Part shown: positions 1-7,367 of the stretch, piece after piece
Position numbering within the stretch: the stretch's first letter is position 1
How the letters are laid out: each line of letters starts with the position of its first letter
Assembly (NCBI GenBank): GCA_038235385.1
Contig: JBBSTY010000060.1
Location: 1-22,749 of the forward strand
DNA: 22,749 nucleotides
Source: JBBSTY01 sp038235385
GTDB lineage: Bacteria > Actinomycetota > Acidimicrobiia > Acidimicrobiales > Acidimicrobilacustridaceae
Reading direction: 5' to 3'
Translations under genes and position numbers: made by a program
The notes under the pieces: model-generated
Seen by the model: only the letters and a program-made list of their open reading frames with translations
What the model was told of the DNA's origin: nothing
Database searches by the model: none

Positions 1-1088
1 GTGCCCAGGTCGCCGGTGGCCTTGATGCGGGCGGCCCGGAGGGCGAGGGGCTCGGCCGCCCGGATGAAGCCGAGGCGCAGTCCGCCCCAGAACCGCTTGC
101 CCAACGACCCCACCACCATCCCCGTCGCTGTGGCCTCGAACGCCGAGATCGGAGCGGGCGGCCGGCCCCACGCGAGGTCGGTGAGCGCCAGGTCCTCGAC
201 GAGGGGGATGCGCGCCGCGGCGACGATCTCGGCGATGCGGCGCCGGCGGGGTTCGGCCGTGGTGATGCCGGTGGGGCTGTGGACCGTGGGTTGGAGGTAC
301 ACGAGGGCCGGGTGTGCGGTGAGGGCGTCGGCCAGCGCGTCGGGATCGATGCCGTGGCGGTCGACCGGGACCCCGAGCAGGCGGGCGCCCGCCTGGGTGA
401 ACGCGGCGACGGCGCCCGGGTAGGTGGGATCGTCGACGACGACGGTGTCGCCCGGACGGACCCAGCACGCGGCCGCCACGGCGATCGCCTGTTGGGCACC
501 GCTGGTGACCACGACCTGGTTGGCGTCGGTCGCCAACCCCCACCCGCTGACGTGGGCGGCGATGGCCTCACGCAGGTCGGCGAGGCCCCAGGGGCTGTAG
601 CCGCTCGCGGGATCGAGGCCCGCCAGATCCTCGTCGGTCAGCGAGAACCGCCCGATGGCCGAGGCGTCGTGGAGCACCGAGAGCGACAGGTCGATGAGGT
701 CCGGACCGACGTGACGATCGACGGCGCTGGCGTCGACCAGCCGATGGACGAGGGCGGTGCCCTCGCGCCCCGACGGCGGATCGTCGAGACCGATGCCGCC
801 CACGAACGTGCCGCTCCCCGGGCGTCGCTCCACCCGTCCGTCGGCGACGAGCAGGTCGTACGCCGCCACCGCCGTGCCCCGGCTCACCACCACGGCGGCG
901 GCGAGCGTCCGCTCGGCGGGGAGCCGATCGCCGGCGGGGAGCGCGCCTCGATCGATGCCGAGGGCGATCGCCCGGGCGAGCTGGCGGTAGAGCGGTCCGG
1001 CGCCGTCGCTCCAGGGACCGAGCTCGTCGACCAGCCGGCCCAACGACGATTGTCGGTCCGCCTGTGCCGAAGTGGCCCTGGATCTCAT
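1..1088 (-). CDS. MocR-type (GntR/aminotransferase) regulator, 3' end cut by window
   Basis: The frame opens at ATG 1088 and runs off the left edge, so 362 residues are visible and about 100 are missing. Residues about 15-85 form a GntR winged helix (PLYRQLARAI, LPAERTLAAAVVVSRGTAVAAY, then a wing ending RRPGSGTFV). A linker leads into a fold-type I aminotransferase-like domain with NQVVVTSGAQQAI and GSLGKRFWGGLRLGF; Lys331 of the latter is the expected PLP-binding lysine. MocR proteins are dimeric transcription factors that sense PLP or an amino-acid adduct through this domain. The gene is divergent from an aminotransferase gene with 26 bp between start codons, the classic arrangement for a local regulator, so I infer it controls that gene and itself. 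The effector is not predictable from sequence. PdxR is one subgroup of the family, but no pdx genes are in view. Confidence 0.9.
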   Translation of the reverse strand, partial: MRSRATSAQADRQSSLGRLVDELGPWSDGAGPLYRQLARAIALGIDRGALPAGDRLPAERTLAAAVVVSRGTAVAAYDLLVADGRVERRPGSGTFVGGIGLDDPPSGREGTALVHRLVDASAVDRHVGPDLIDLSLSVLHDASAIGRFSLTDEDLAGLDPASGYSPWGLADLREAIAAHVSGWGLATDANQVVVTSGAQQAIAVAAACWVRPGDTVVVDDPTYPGAVAAFTQAGARLLGVPVDRHGIDPDALADALTAHPALVYLQPTVHSPTGITTAEPRRRRIAEIVAAARIPLVEDLALTDLAWGRPPAPISAFEATATGMVVGSLGKRFWGGLRLGFIRAAEPLALRAARIKATGDLG

Positions 1089-1113
1089 GGTCCACCTATC
1101 GCACACTCGGACC
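1089..1113. promoter_or_regulatory. Inverted-repeat operator candidate between divergent genes
   Basis: The whole intergenic gap is 26 bp. It contains GGTCC (1089-1093) and its complement GGACC (1109-1113) separated by 15 bp; the left arm touches the start codon of the regulator and the right arm ends one base before the ATG of the aminotransferase. A protein bound here would cover both start sites. CACACT at 1102-1107 lies seven bases before ATG 1115 and could be a weak -10 for a leaderless aminotransferase mRNA. Operator function is inferred from position and symmetry. Confidence 0.5.
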
Positions 1114-1114
1114 C

Positions 1115-2383
1115 ATGAGGCAACCTCTGGTGTCGACACGGCCACCGCTCGACGTCACCGCCACGCCGCCGTCCACCCACGAGACGCCACCGCGCACGTT
1201 CGCCGCCCCGGTCGGGTCGGAGGCGTCCGCCGCCGCTCGGCGGGTGGGATCGTCGACGGTTCGCGACCTGCTGCGGCTGGTGGGACGGCCCGACGTGATC
1301 TCCCTGGCCGGGGGGCTTCCTGATCCGGCCACCTTCCCGGCCGCCGAGATCGCCGCCGCGACCACCCGGCTCCTCGCCACCGAGGGGGCGACGGCGCTGC
1401 AGTACGCCCCCACCGAGGGCGACCCCAGGCTCCGCGACTGGATCCGGGCCCGGCGCCACGCGCGCCCGGGCGACGACGTCCTGGTCACCCACGGGTCCCA
1501 GCAGGCCCTCGACCTGATCGTGCGGGCGACGGTGGAACCGGGTGATGCCGTGGTGGTGGCGGATCCGGCCTACGTCGGCGCCGTGCAGATCCTGCGCCTG
1601 GCGCGCGCCGAGATCATCGGGGTCGCCGCCGACGGGGACGGCCTCGACGTCGACGCGCTGGCCACGCGCCTCGCCGACGGTCTCCGGCCCCGGCTCGTCT
1701 ACACCGTCAGCACGTTCCACAACCCCACCGGTGCGACACTCACCGACGAACGGCGCCGGCACCTGGGCGCGCTGGCCGACCGCTACGGCTTCCTGATCAT
1801 CGAGGACGACCCCTACGGCGAGCTGCGGTGGACCGGGCCCGAGCCGGTGGCCATGGCCGACTGCTCGGAGCGGGTGATCACGCTCGGTACGTTCTCGAAG
1901 GTGCTCAGCCCCGGTCTGCGGGTCGGCTACGCCGTCGGTCCCGCCGACCTGATCGCCGACCTGGTGATCGTCAAGCAGGCGGCCGACCTGCAGACGGCGA
2001 CGTTCAACCAGGCCCTGATCCGCACCCTCGTCGTCCGACCGGGCTGGCTCGACGCCCACATCGACCGGTTGCGGTCGACGTACCGGGCGCGGGCCGATGC
2101 CCTCACCGCCGCCCTCGCCTCCGACCTCGGCGACGTGCTCACGTGCTCGACCCCGACCGGCGGCATGTTCGTGTGGGCCACCTTCACCGACCCACGGATC
2201 GACACGACCCTCCTCCTCGATGCCGCCGTCGACCACGGCGTCGGCTTCGTGCCCGGCGCGGCGTTCGCCGTCGGCCGCGACCTGCGCCGCTCGGCCCGGC
2301 TGTCGTTCGCCTCGGTGCCGCCCGACCAGCTCACCGAGGCGTCGGCCCGCCTGGCTGCGGCGGTCGCGTCCACCGCCGGCTGA
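1115..2383 (+). CDS. PLP-dependent class I/II aminotransferase (2-aminoadipate/aromatic type)
   Basis: The product is a 422-residue fold-type I aminotransferase. VISLAGGLPDPATFP (61-75) is the N-terminal substrate-binding loop, NPTG is at 203-206, EDDPYGELRW at 230-239 carries the Asp that contacts the PLP ring nitrogen, and TFSKVLSPGLRVGY contains the Schiff-base lysine, Lys262. This signature is shared by LysN-like 2-aminoadipate, aromatic and branched-chain aminotransferases, so the amino donor is not settled by sequence. The frame stays open upstream to 1064, but ATG 1115 fits the family length and leaves room for the divergent regulator's start. The first 35 residues are Pro/Thr-rich and poorly conserved in type. 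Control by the adjacent MocR protein is likely. The next gene is convergent. Confidence 0.9.
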   Translation: MRQPLVSTRPPLDVTATPPSTHETPPRTFAAPVGSEASAAARRVGSSTVRDLLRLVGRPDVISLAGGLPDPATFPAAEIAAATTRLLATEGATALQYAPTEGDPRLRDWIRARRHARPGDDVLVTHGSQQALDLIVRATVEPGDAVVVADPAYVGAVQILRLARAEIIGVAADGDGLDVDALATRLADGLRPRLVYTVSTFHNPTGATLTDERRRHLGALADRYGFLIIEDDPYGELRWTGPEPVAMADCSERVITLGTFSKVLSPGLRVGYAVGPADLIADLVIVKQAADLQTATFNQALIRTLVVRPGWLDAHIDRLRSTYRARADALTAALASDLGDVLTCSTPTGGMFVWATFTDPRIDTTLLLDAAVDHGVGFVPGAAFAVGRDLRRSARLSFASVPPDQLTEASARLAAAVASTAG

Positions 2384-2433
2384 CGAGCGGGGCCGACCCG
2401 CCGATTGGCTGAGATGGTCAGCGATCGGGCGCC

Positions 2434-2590
2434 GACGTCGCGCCGTGAGGTGCGGTGGTCGATCACGTGGTCGCGGCTGACGTCGCGCAGGCGGGGGCAG
2501 CGGTCGATCACCCTTCGCCGTCGCCTTCGATCAGGCGGTGCGATCGGTCAGTGGTCGCCGCCGACGTCGCGCAGGCGGGGGCGGCGGTCG
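2434..2590. repeat. Partial tandem duplication at the 3' end of the small membrane protein gene
   Basis: A 40-bp segment at 2551-2590, which encodes the C-terminus of the minus-strand gene ending at 2548, recurs at 2467-2506 with 37 of 40 bases identical. A third shorter match (GACGTCGCGC) lies at 2434-2443. On the minus strand the downstream copy still reads like the gene's tail (DR-PRLRDV--DH). The rest of the convergent gap 2384-2547 shows no other gene and no clear terminator. Confidence 0.75.
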
Positions 2591-2820
2591 GTGTAGCTGG
2601 TGCGCAGCTCGTCCTCGGCCTCGGTCATGGCCTCGCGGCTCTCGTCCCACGCGTCGCGGACGGTGCGGCCGACGGTCTTCATGGCGCCGCCGACGGTGTC
2701 GACGAGCTGGTCGGGATCGGCGATGCGCTGGCGGCTGTGGCGCAGGCGGAACAGCCCGTAGATGGCGCCGAGCGCCCCGGCGAGGACACCGACGGCGAAC
2801 CAGCGGAGACGGGTCAACAT
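2548..2820 (-). CDS. Small single-helix membrane protein (DUF6167-like)
   Basis: This gene encodes 90 residues with one hydrophobic helix (about 8-25, FAVGVLAGALGAIYGLF) followed by a charged cytoplasmic stretch with an amphipathic region (about 40-75). It starts at ATG 2820, 2 bp after the stop of the DUF948 gene, so the two are almost certainly cotranscribed and translationally linked. In other actinobacteria a similar small membrane protein (annotated DUF6167) follows rarA and DUF948 and precedes alaS; I assign the family from this position and layout, not from a search. Function is unknown. The last 13 codons are copied downstream (see the repeat at 2434-2590), and alaS does not follow. 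Confidence 0.75.
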   Translation of the reverse strand: MLTRLRWFAVGVLAGALGAIYGLFRLRHSRQRIADPDQLVDTVGGAMKTVGRTVRDAWDESREAMTEAEDELRTSYTDRRPRLRDVGGDH

Positions 2821-2822
2821 GG

Positions 2823-3239
2823 TCAGGCCACCTTCTGCGCGTCACGTTGGGCCCGGCGGGCCTCCACCCGACGACGGCGCCGGCCACCACGACCGACCGC
2901 ACGACCCGTACCCCGACCGACCCCCCGGAAGAACGACACCACCTTGATGAGGGGGTTCGAGAAGGCGACGTAGGTGAGGCGCGAGGCGTGGTCGACGGTC
3001 TGCTGGATCGACGCGGCGGTCTCGAGCAGATCGTCGACGCGGTCCACCTCGGCGCCGGCCTGCACCACGGTGTCGCGCAACTCGTCCACCAGCGGCAACG
3101 CGGTGCGCTGGACCGATTCGAGCGTGGAGCGGAGCTCACGCAGGGTGCGCAGCAGGTTCATCACCACCACGACGAGGCAGACGAACGCCCCGACGGTGAG
3201 CACGGTGACCAGCACCACGGCGAGGTCGGCCGCGCTCAC
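2823..3239 (-). CDS. DUF948 family membrane protein
   Basis: The 138-residue product has an N-terminal transmembrane helix (about 5-30), then a long heptad-like helix (about 31-90) with alternating hydrophobic and charged residues typical of DUF948, and ends in a very Arg-rich tail (GRGGRRRRRVEARR). It is probably anchored with its coiled coil and basic tail in the cytoplasm, where the tail could touch nucleic acid or phospholipid. The start is GTG 3239, which overlaps the rarA stop in the four bases GTGA (3236-3239), indicating translational coupling to rarA. The rarA-DUF948 pairing is a known actinobacterial gene order, but the role of DUF948 proteins is not established. Confidence 0.85.
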   Translation of the reverse strand: MSAADLAVVLVTVLTVGAFVCLVVVVMNLLRTLRELRSTLESVQRTALPLVDELRDTVVQAGAEVDRVDDLLETAASIQQTVDHASRLTYVAFSNPLIKVVSFFRGVGRGTGRAVGRGGRRRRRVEARRAQRDAQKVA

Positions 3240-4573
3240 GAGGTCGCCTCCCGGCCGGCCGCACCATCGCGCCGGGAGGCCAGCTCGTCGCGGACGCGGG
3301 CCTCACGACCGTGTTCGGTGGGCCGGTAGTAGCGGCGACCCGACAGCTCGGACGGGAGGTACTCCTGGGCGACCCAACCGGTGGGGTCGTCGTGGGGGTA
3401 CTCGTAGCCCGTGCCGTGACCGAGTGAGGTCGCACCCTTGTAGTGGGCGTCGCGCAGGTGCAGCGGCACCTCACCACCGGGTCCGGTGCGCACCTCCTCG
3501 CGGGCGGTCCAGATGCCCTGGGCGACGGCGTTCGATTTGGGTGCGGTGGCGAGGTGGACGACCGCCTGGGCCAGGTTCAGCTGCGCCTCGGGGAGGCCGA
3601 CGAACTCGACGGCGCGGGCGGCCGCGTCGGCGACGAGCAGCGAAAGCGGATCGGCGGCGCCGACGTCCTCCGACGCCAGGATCACGAGCCGGCGGGCGAT
3701 GAAGCGGGCGTCCTCGCCTGCCTCGAGCATCCGCGCCAACCAGTAGAGGCCGGCGTCGGGATCGCTCCCGCGGATGCTCTTGATGAACGCGGAGATGACG
3801 TCGTAGTGCTCGTCGCGCCCGTAGCGGATCGCCTTGGTGCCGAGCGCGCCCTCCACGTCGTCGACGGTGACGGCGAGCGCCGCACCCCCGGCAGCGGCGC
3901 CGGTCCGATCGGCGGCGAGCGCAACCGCCACCTCGAGGCTGGTGAGGGCGTGACGGCCATCGCCGGCAGCCCGGTCGACGAGGAGGTCGAGCGCCTCGTC
4001 GTCGATCGACGCGCCCTCGGCGGCGAGACCGCGGCGCACCAGTGCGACCAGGGCGTCGTGGTCGAGCAGCTCGAGCCGGAAGAGCGTCGACCGCGACAGC
4101 AGCGGCGGGTTCACCTCGAAGAACGGGTTCTCGGTGGTGGCGCCGACGAGGACCAGGAGGCCCGACTCGACCGCGGGGAGGAGCGCGTCCTGTTGCGCCT
4201 TGTTGAAGCGGTGCACCTCGTCGAGGAACAGGATCGTGCCCTGGCCGTGCTGGCCCAGCCGATCCTGGGCGGCGGCGGTGGTCTCGCGGATGTCCTTGAC
4301 CGTGGCGCTCACCGCCGACAGCTGCACGTAGGCCTTGGCCGTGGTGCGGGCGATGAGCTGCGCGACCGAGGTCTTGCCCGTGCCCGGCGGGCCCCACAGG
4401 ATCACCGACGAGAGCCGGTCGGCCTCGATGAGCGCGCGCAGGGGCTTGCCCGGGCCGAGCAGGTGCTGCTGGCCCACGACCTCGTCGAGGTTCCGGGGCC
4501 GCAGGCGCGCGGCCAGAGGTGCCCGTTGCGCGAGTCGGTCCTCAGCTGCGGCTCCGAAGAGGTCGTCGGCCAT
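3236..4573 (-). CDS. rarA: Replication-associated recombination protein A (RarA/MgsA), AAA+ ATPase
   Basis: The product has 445 residues, normal for RarA, a clamp-loader-like AAA+ ATPase that acts at stalled replication forks. Walker A is GPPGTGKT at 61-68, Walker B ILFLDEVH has Asp118 and Glu119, and sensor 1 is GATTENP around 144-150. LRPRNLDEVVGQQHLLG (24-40) is the typical N-terminal element. The C-terminal half carries the oligomerisation and MgsA-type domain, including RYGRDEHYDVISAFIKSIRG, LARMLEAGEDARFIARRL and YLPSELSGRRYY. It starts at ATG 4573, supported by a -10 element seven bases upstream with no Shine-Dalgarno sequence. It is first in a three-gene unit with the DUF948 and small membrane proteins. 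Confidence 0.97.
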   Translation of the reverse strand: MADDLFGAAAEDRLAQRAPLAARLRPRNLDEVVGQQHLLGPGKPLRALIEADRLSSVILWGPPGTGKTSVAQLIARTTAKAYVQLSAVSATVKDIRETTAAAQDRLGQHGQGTILFLDEVHRFNKAQQDALLPAVESGLLVLVGATTENPFFEVNPPLLSRSTLFRLELLDHDALVALVRRGLAAEGASIDDEALDLLVDRAAGDGRHALTSLEVAVALAADRTGAAAGGAALAVTVDDVEGALGTKAIRYGRDEHYDVISAFIKSIRGSDPDAGLYWLARMLEAGEDARFIARRLVILASEDVGAADPLSLLVADAAARAVEFVGLPEAQLNLAQAVVHLATAPKSNAVAQGIWTAREEVRTGPGGEVPLHLRDAHYKGATSLGHGTGYEYPHDDPTGWVAQEYLPSELSGRRYYRPTEHGREARVRDELASRRDGAAGREATS

Positions 4574-4580
4574 CGGAGCG

Positions 4581-4586
4581 AGGGTA
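4581..4586 (-). promoter_or_regulatory. rarA -10 element, leaderless type
   Basis: TACCCT on the minus strand lies exactly seven bases before the rarA ATG, placing transcription start at or next to the A of the start codon. There is no Shine-Dalgarno sequence and no good -35. The same geometry recurs at hisS, apt, queA and the DUF4436 gene. Confidence 0.6.
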
Positions 4587-4662
4587 ACCGTCGAGGGTGC
4601 AAGCGGTGTCCGGGCGGTCCACGCTCACCCGTCACCCGAGCGCGATGTGCCACGATCTCGTC

Positions 4663-5412
4663 GTGGGCAACTTCCGGTACATCCTGTTCCTCGCGGTCGC
4701 GGTCTCGCTCAGCGTCTACCTGTACCGGGGGTACCGGAGGTGGATCGCGCCGCCCCGCGACGCCGAGCTCGGCGACCTGGACGCACCCTCGGGCGCGTCG
4801 GGCAGCCCCGTCGTCGCCCCTCCCCCGGCGCCGAAGCCCAAACGGTCGCTCGGGTTCACCGACCCGTCCCTCGTCGGATCGGCCTCCGAGACCACGGTCG
4901 GCTCGGAATCGTTGGTCGAAGCCGTCATCCGCGAGGAGCTGGCCAAGAAGCGCGCCGCCGAATCCGCCGGCAGCGATCCGACCCCGTCACCCGGAGGGGC
5001 CGACCGCGAGGCGTCCGCGACGAACGAGGGCCGCTCCGGCCTGTTCGCAGCCGACCCGGCGAGCGCGGGGCGGCCCGACCGGATCTCGGTGGCGGCGGCG
5101 CTCACCGGTGTCCGGTTGCCCGACGGGCTGGTGCCGCTCGTCGGCGACAGCACGACCGCCGACCCGCACCTGGTGACCTTCGTGACCGCAACCACCGCCG
5201 ACGGCGCCACCGTGGGTCGGGCGCTCGGCGACGAGCTCGAACGGCTCGGCTACCGCCTGCGATCCGAGTCCGACAACGTCGCCGTGGCCACCAAGGGCGA
5301 CGCGGAGCTGCGGGTCACGCTGCACCCCGACGCGGCCAACGAGCGCCTCGACGGCAACCGGCGGTTCCCGACGGTGGCGCCCCAGAGCGTCGTGGTCGTC
5401 TTCTCCACCTGA
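4663..5412 (+). CDS. Hypothetical single-pass membrane protein
   Basis: I do not recognise the family. With the GTG start the protein has 249 residues: a transmembrane helix at about 4-20 (RYILFLAVAVSLSVYLY), a basic stop-transfer stretch (RGYRRW), a Pro/Ser/Ala-rich disordered linker to about 130, and a folded C-terminal part (about 140-249) that looks alpha/beta (VSVAAALTGVRLPDGLVPLVG ends a segment best read around 140-165; later LGDELERLGYRLRSESDNVAV). The cytoplasmic location of this domain is inferred from the positive-inside rule. GTG 4663 is favoured because CACGAT, a degenerate -10, sits six bases upstream; ATG 4645 would add six residues before the helix. It is divergent from rarA and convergent with aspS, so it forms its own unit. 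Confidence 0.75.
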   Translation: MGNFRYILFLAVAVSLSVYLYRGYRRWIAPPRDAELGDLDAPSGASGSPVVAPPPAPKPKRSLGFTDPSLVGSASETTVGSESLVEAVIREELAKKRAAESAGSDPTPSPGGADREASATNEGRSGLFAADPASAGRPDRISVAAALTGVRLPDGLVPLVGDSTTADPHLVTFVTATTADGATVGRALGDELERLGYRLRSESDNVAVATKGDAELRVTLHPDAANERLDGNRRFPTVAPQSVVVVFST

Positions 5413-5415
5413 CCG

Positions 5416-5456
5416 CGCCAGGTCGTGGCGACGAGGAGCCGGTTGCCGGGCCCGGC
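5416..5456. terminator. Possible bidirectional terminator between convergent genes
   Basis: The 61-bp gap between this plus-strand gene and aspS holds two small dyads: CGCCA/TGGCG (5416-5420 and 5426-5430) and the palindrome GCCGGGCCCGGC (5445-5456). Neither is followed by a T-run, so intrinsic termination is uncertain. Confidence 0.3.
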
Positions 5457-5473
5457 GCGGCGCGATCGTCAGG

Positions 5474-7264
5474 TCAGCCCGGCGCCTTCGGGAGCAGCCG
5501 GAGACCGAGCTCGTCGAGCTGTGCCGCGTCGATGGGTGTGGGCGCGGACGTGAGCGGGTCGGCGCCCGATTGGGTCTTCGGGAAGGCGATCACCTCGCGG
5601 ATGTTCTCCTCGCCGGCGAGCAGCGCCACGAGGCGGTCGATGCCGAACGCGAAACCGGCGTGGGGCGGCGCGCCGTACCGGAACGCCTCGAGCAGGAAGC
5701 CGAACTTGGCCTGGGCCTCCTCCTCGCCGATCCCGAGCATGGCGAAGATCTTCCTCTGGACGTCGGGTCGGTGGATCCGGACGCTGCCCGATCCCAGCTC
5801 CCAGCCGTTGAGCGTCAGGTCGTAGGCCTGGCTGCGGACGTCGAGGAGCTCGGACGGATCGCCGTCGAGCTTCGCGAGGTCGTCGGGGTGGGGCATGGTG
5901 AACGGGTGGTGGGCCGGGATGGGGTTGCCGTTGTCGTCGATGCCTTCGAACAGCGGGAAGTCGACCACCCACAAGAAGTGGAAGCCCCCCTCGGTGACCG
6001 GTGGCCGGCCGAGCTCGAGCCGGAGCAGCCCGAGGACGTGCTGCACCGATCGGCGCTCGTCGGCGACGATGAGGATGAGGTCGCCGGGCTCGGCGGCCAT
6101 CTCGGTGACCAGCGCGGCCTGCTCGTCGTCGCTCAGGAACTTGGCCACCGGCGACGTGAGCGCACCCCCGTCCTCGACCTTCAACCACACCAGCCCCTTC
6201 GCCCCCCAACGCTTGGCCTGATCGGTGAGGCCGTCGAGCTGGTTGCGGGTGCGGGAGGCGCCGCCGGGGACCCGGATGCCCTTGACGCAGGGAGCCTTGA
6301 AGGCGTTGAAGCCGGTGGCCGCGAAGACCGGGGTGAGCTCCACCAGCTCCATGGCGAACCGCGTGTCGGGCTTGTCGGAGCCGTAGCGCTCCATCGCCTC
6401 GTGCCAGGTGATCTGGGGGAACACGCTGGTGCCGTCGCCCGTCTCGGACAGCGCGGGTCGCGAGCCGGTGGCCGCCTCGGTGGCCGCCGCGACGGCCTCG
6501 GAGATGAACGCCAGCACCTCGGCCTGGGAGACGAAGCTGGCCTCGGCATCGAGCTGCATGAACTCGAACTGGCGGTCGGCGCGCAGGTCCTCGTCGCGGA
6601 GGCAGCGGGCGATCTGGTAGTAGCGGTCCATGCCGCCCACCATGCAGAGCTGCTTGAACAGCTGCGGGCTCTGGGGCAGCGCGTAGAACTCGCCGGGGCT
6701 GAGCCGCGACGGCACCACGAAGTCGCGGGCGCCTTCGGGCGTGGACGCGATCAGCATCGGCGTCTCGATCTCGGTGAACCCCTGTCGCTCCATCGCCCCG
6801 CGGATGGCGCTGTTGACCTTCGCCCGGAGGCGCAGGTTGGCCTGCATCCGCTCGCGGCGCAGGTCGAGGTAGCGGTGGCGCAGCCGGATCATCTCGTCGG
6901 TCCCCTGCGCGGACGCCTTGGACTCGTCGATCGGGAACGGCGGCGGCTCCGCCTCCGACAGGATCTCGACCTCGCAGTCCTTGAGCTCGATGTCGCCCGT
7001 GGTCAGCTTGGGGTTCACGGTTTCGGGGGTGCGCGGCGTGACGGTGCCGACCACCCGCACCACGTACTCGTTGCGCAGGTCGTGGGCGCCATCCACGACG
7101 CACTGGATCAACCCGGTGCGGTCGCGGACGTCGATGAAGGCGAGGTGCGTGCTGTGCTCGCGCCGTGCGTTCACCCAGCCGCACACCGCCACCCGGCGGC
7201 CCTGGTCCTCGAGGCGGAGCTCGCCGCCGTAGTCGGTGCGCATGGTCTCGATCGTGTCGGTCAC
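5474..7264 (-). CDS. aspS: Aspartyl-tRNA synthetase, probably non-discriminating (Asp/Asn)
   Basis: This is a full-length bacterial class II AspRS of 596 residues. An N-terminal OB fold binds the anticodon (about 20-105), class II motif 2 is RYYQIARCLRDEDLRADRQ with Arg223, and the flipping loop QSPQ is at 198-201. The bacterial GAD insertion lies at about 285-420, and motif 3 is GFAFGIDRLVALLAG near the C-terminus. In the OB fold, RREHST (34-39) has His37 where, from memory of the family, discriminating E. coli AspRS has Leu and several non-discriminating enzymes have His; this suggests it also charges tRNA-Asn for GatCAB, which is common in actinobacteria. GTG 7264 is chosen because AAGGA lies seven bases upstream. 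It follows hisS on the same strand after 390 bp. Confidence 0.97.
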   Translation of the reverse strand: MTDTIETMRTDYGGELRLEDQGRRVAVCGWVNARREHSTHLAFIDVRDRTGLIQCVVDGAHDLRNEYVVRVVGTVTPRTPETVNPKLTTGDIELKDCEVEILSEAEPPPFPIDESKASAQGTDEMIRLRHRYLDLRRERMQANLRLRAKVNSAIRGAMERQGFTEIETPMLIASTPEGARDFVVPSRLSPGEFYALPQSPQLFKQLCMVGGMDRYYQIARCLRDEDLRADRQFEFMQLDAEASFVSQAEVLAFISEAVAAATEAATGSRPALSETGDGTSVFPQITWHEAMERYGSDKPDTRFAMELVELTPVFAATGFNAFKAPCVKGIRVPGGASRTRNQLDGLTDQAKRWGAKGLVWLKVEDGGALTSPVAKFLSDDEQAALVTEMAAEPGDLILIVADERRSVQHVLGLLRLELGRPPVTEGGFHFLWVVDFPLFEGIDDNGNPIPAHHPFTMPHPDDLAKLDGDPSELLDVRSQAYDLTLNGWELGSGSVRIHRPDVQRKIFAMLGIGEEEAQAKFGFLLEAFRYGAPPHAGFAFGIDRLVALLAGEENIREVIAFPKTQSGADPLTSAPTPIDAAQLDELGLRLLPKAPG

Positions 7265-7271
7265 GGCCTGA

Positions 7272-7276
7272 TCCTT
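7272..7276 (-). promoter_or_regulatory. aspS Shine-Dalgarno sequence
   Basis: AAGGA on the minus strand sits seven bases before GTG 7264 and decides that start over the later in-frame ATG eight codons in. Unlike hisS or rarA, aspS therefore has a leadered mRNA. Confidence 0.7.
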
Positions 7277-7315
7277 GCACTGCGCCCCCGTCGCGGTCAG
7301 ATCTGTTCCCGTCGT

Positions 7316-7335
7316 CCCCCCCCGCCCACCCGCCC
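7316..7335 (-). other. G-quadruplex motif upstream of aspS
   Basis: On the minus (aspS sense) strand this reads G3-C-G3-T-G3-C-G8: four G-runs with one-base loops, the most stable class of quadruplex consensus. It lies 51 bases before the aspS start codon, inside a longer purine-rich stretch (about 7311-7375). If the aspS promoter is further upstream, the motif would be in the 5' leader RNA. No aspS promoter can be placed with confidence. Confidence 0.7.
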
Positions 7336-7367
7336 TCGTCGTCCACCCCGTCCGCCACCACCACCTC

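Noticed and set aside
2384..2547. Small extra gene reading the duplicated tail on the minus strand
   Set aside because: The frame that includes the duplicated tail continues antisense through the aminotransferase and has no start signal; it is best read as a decayed repeat.
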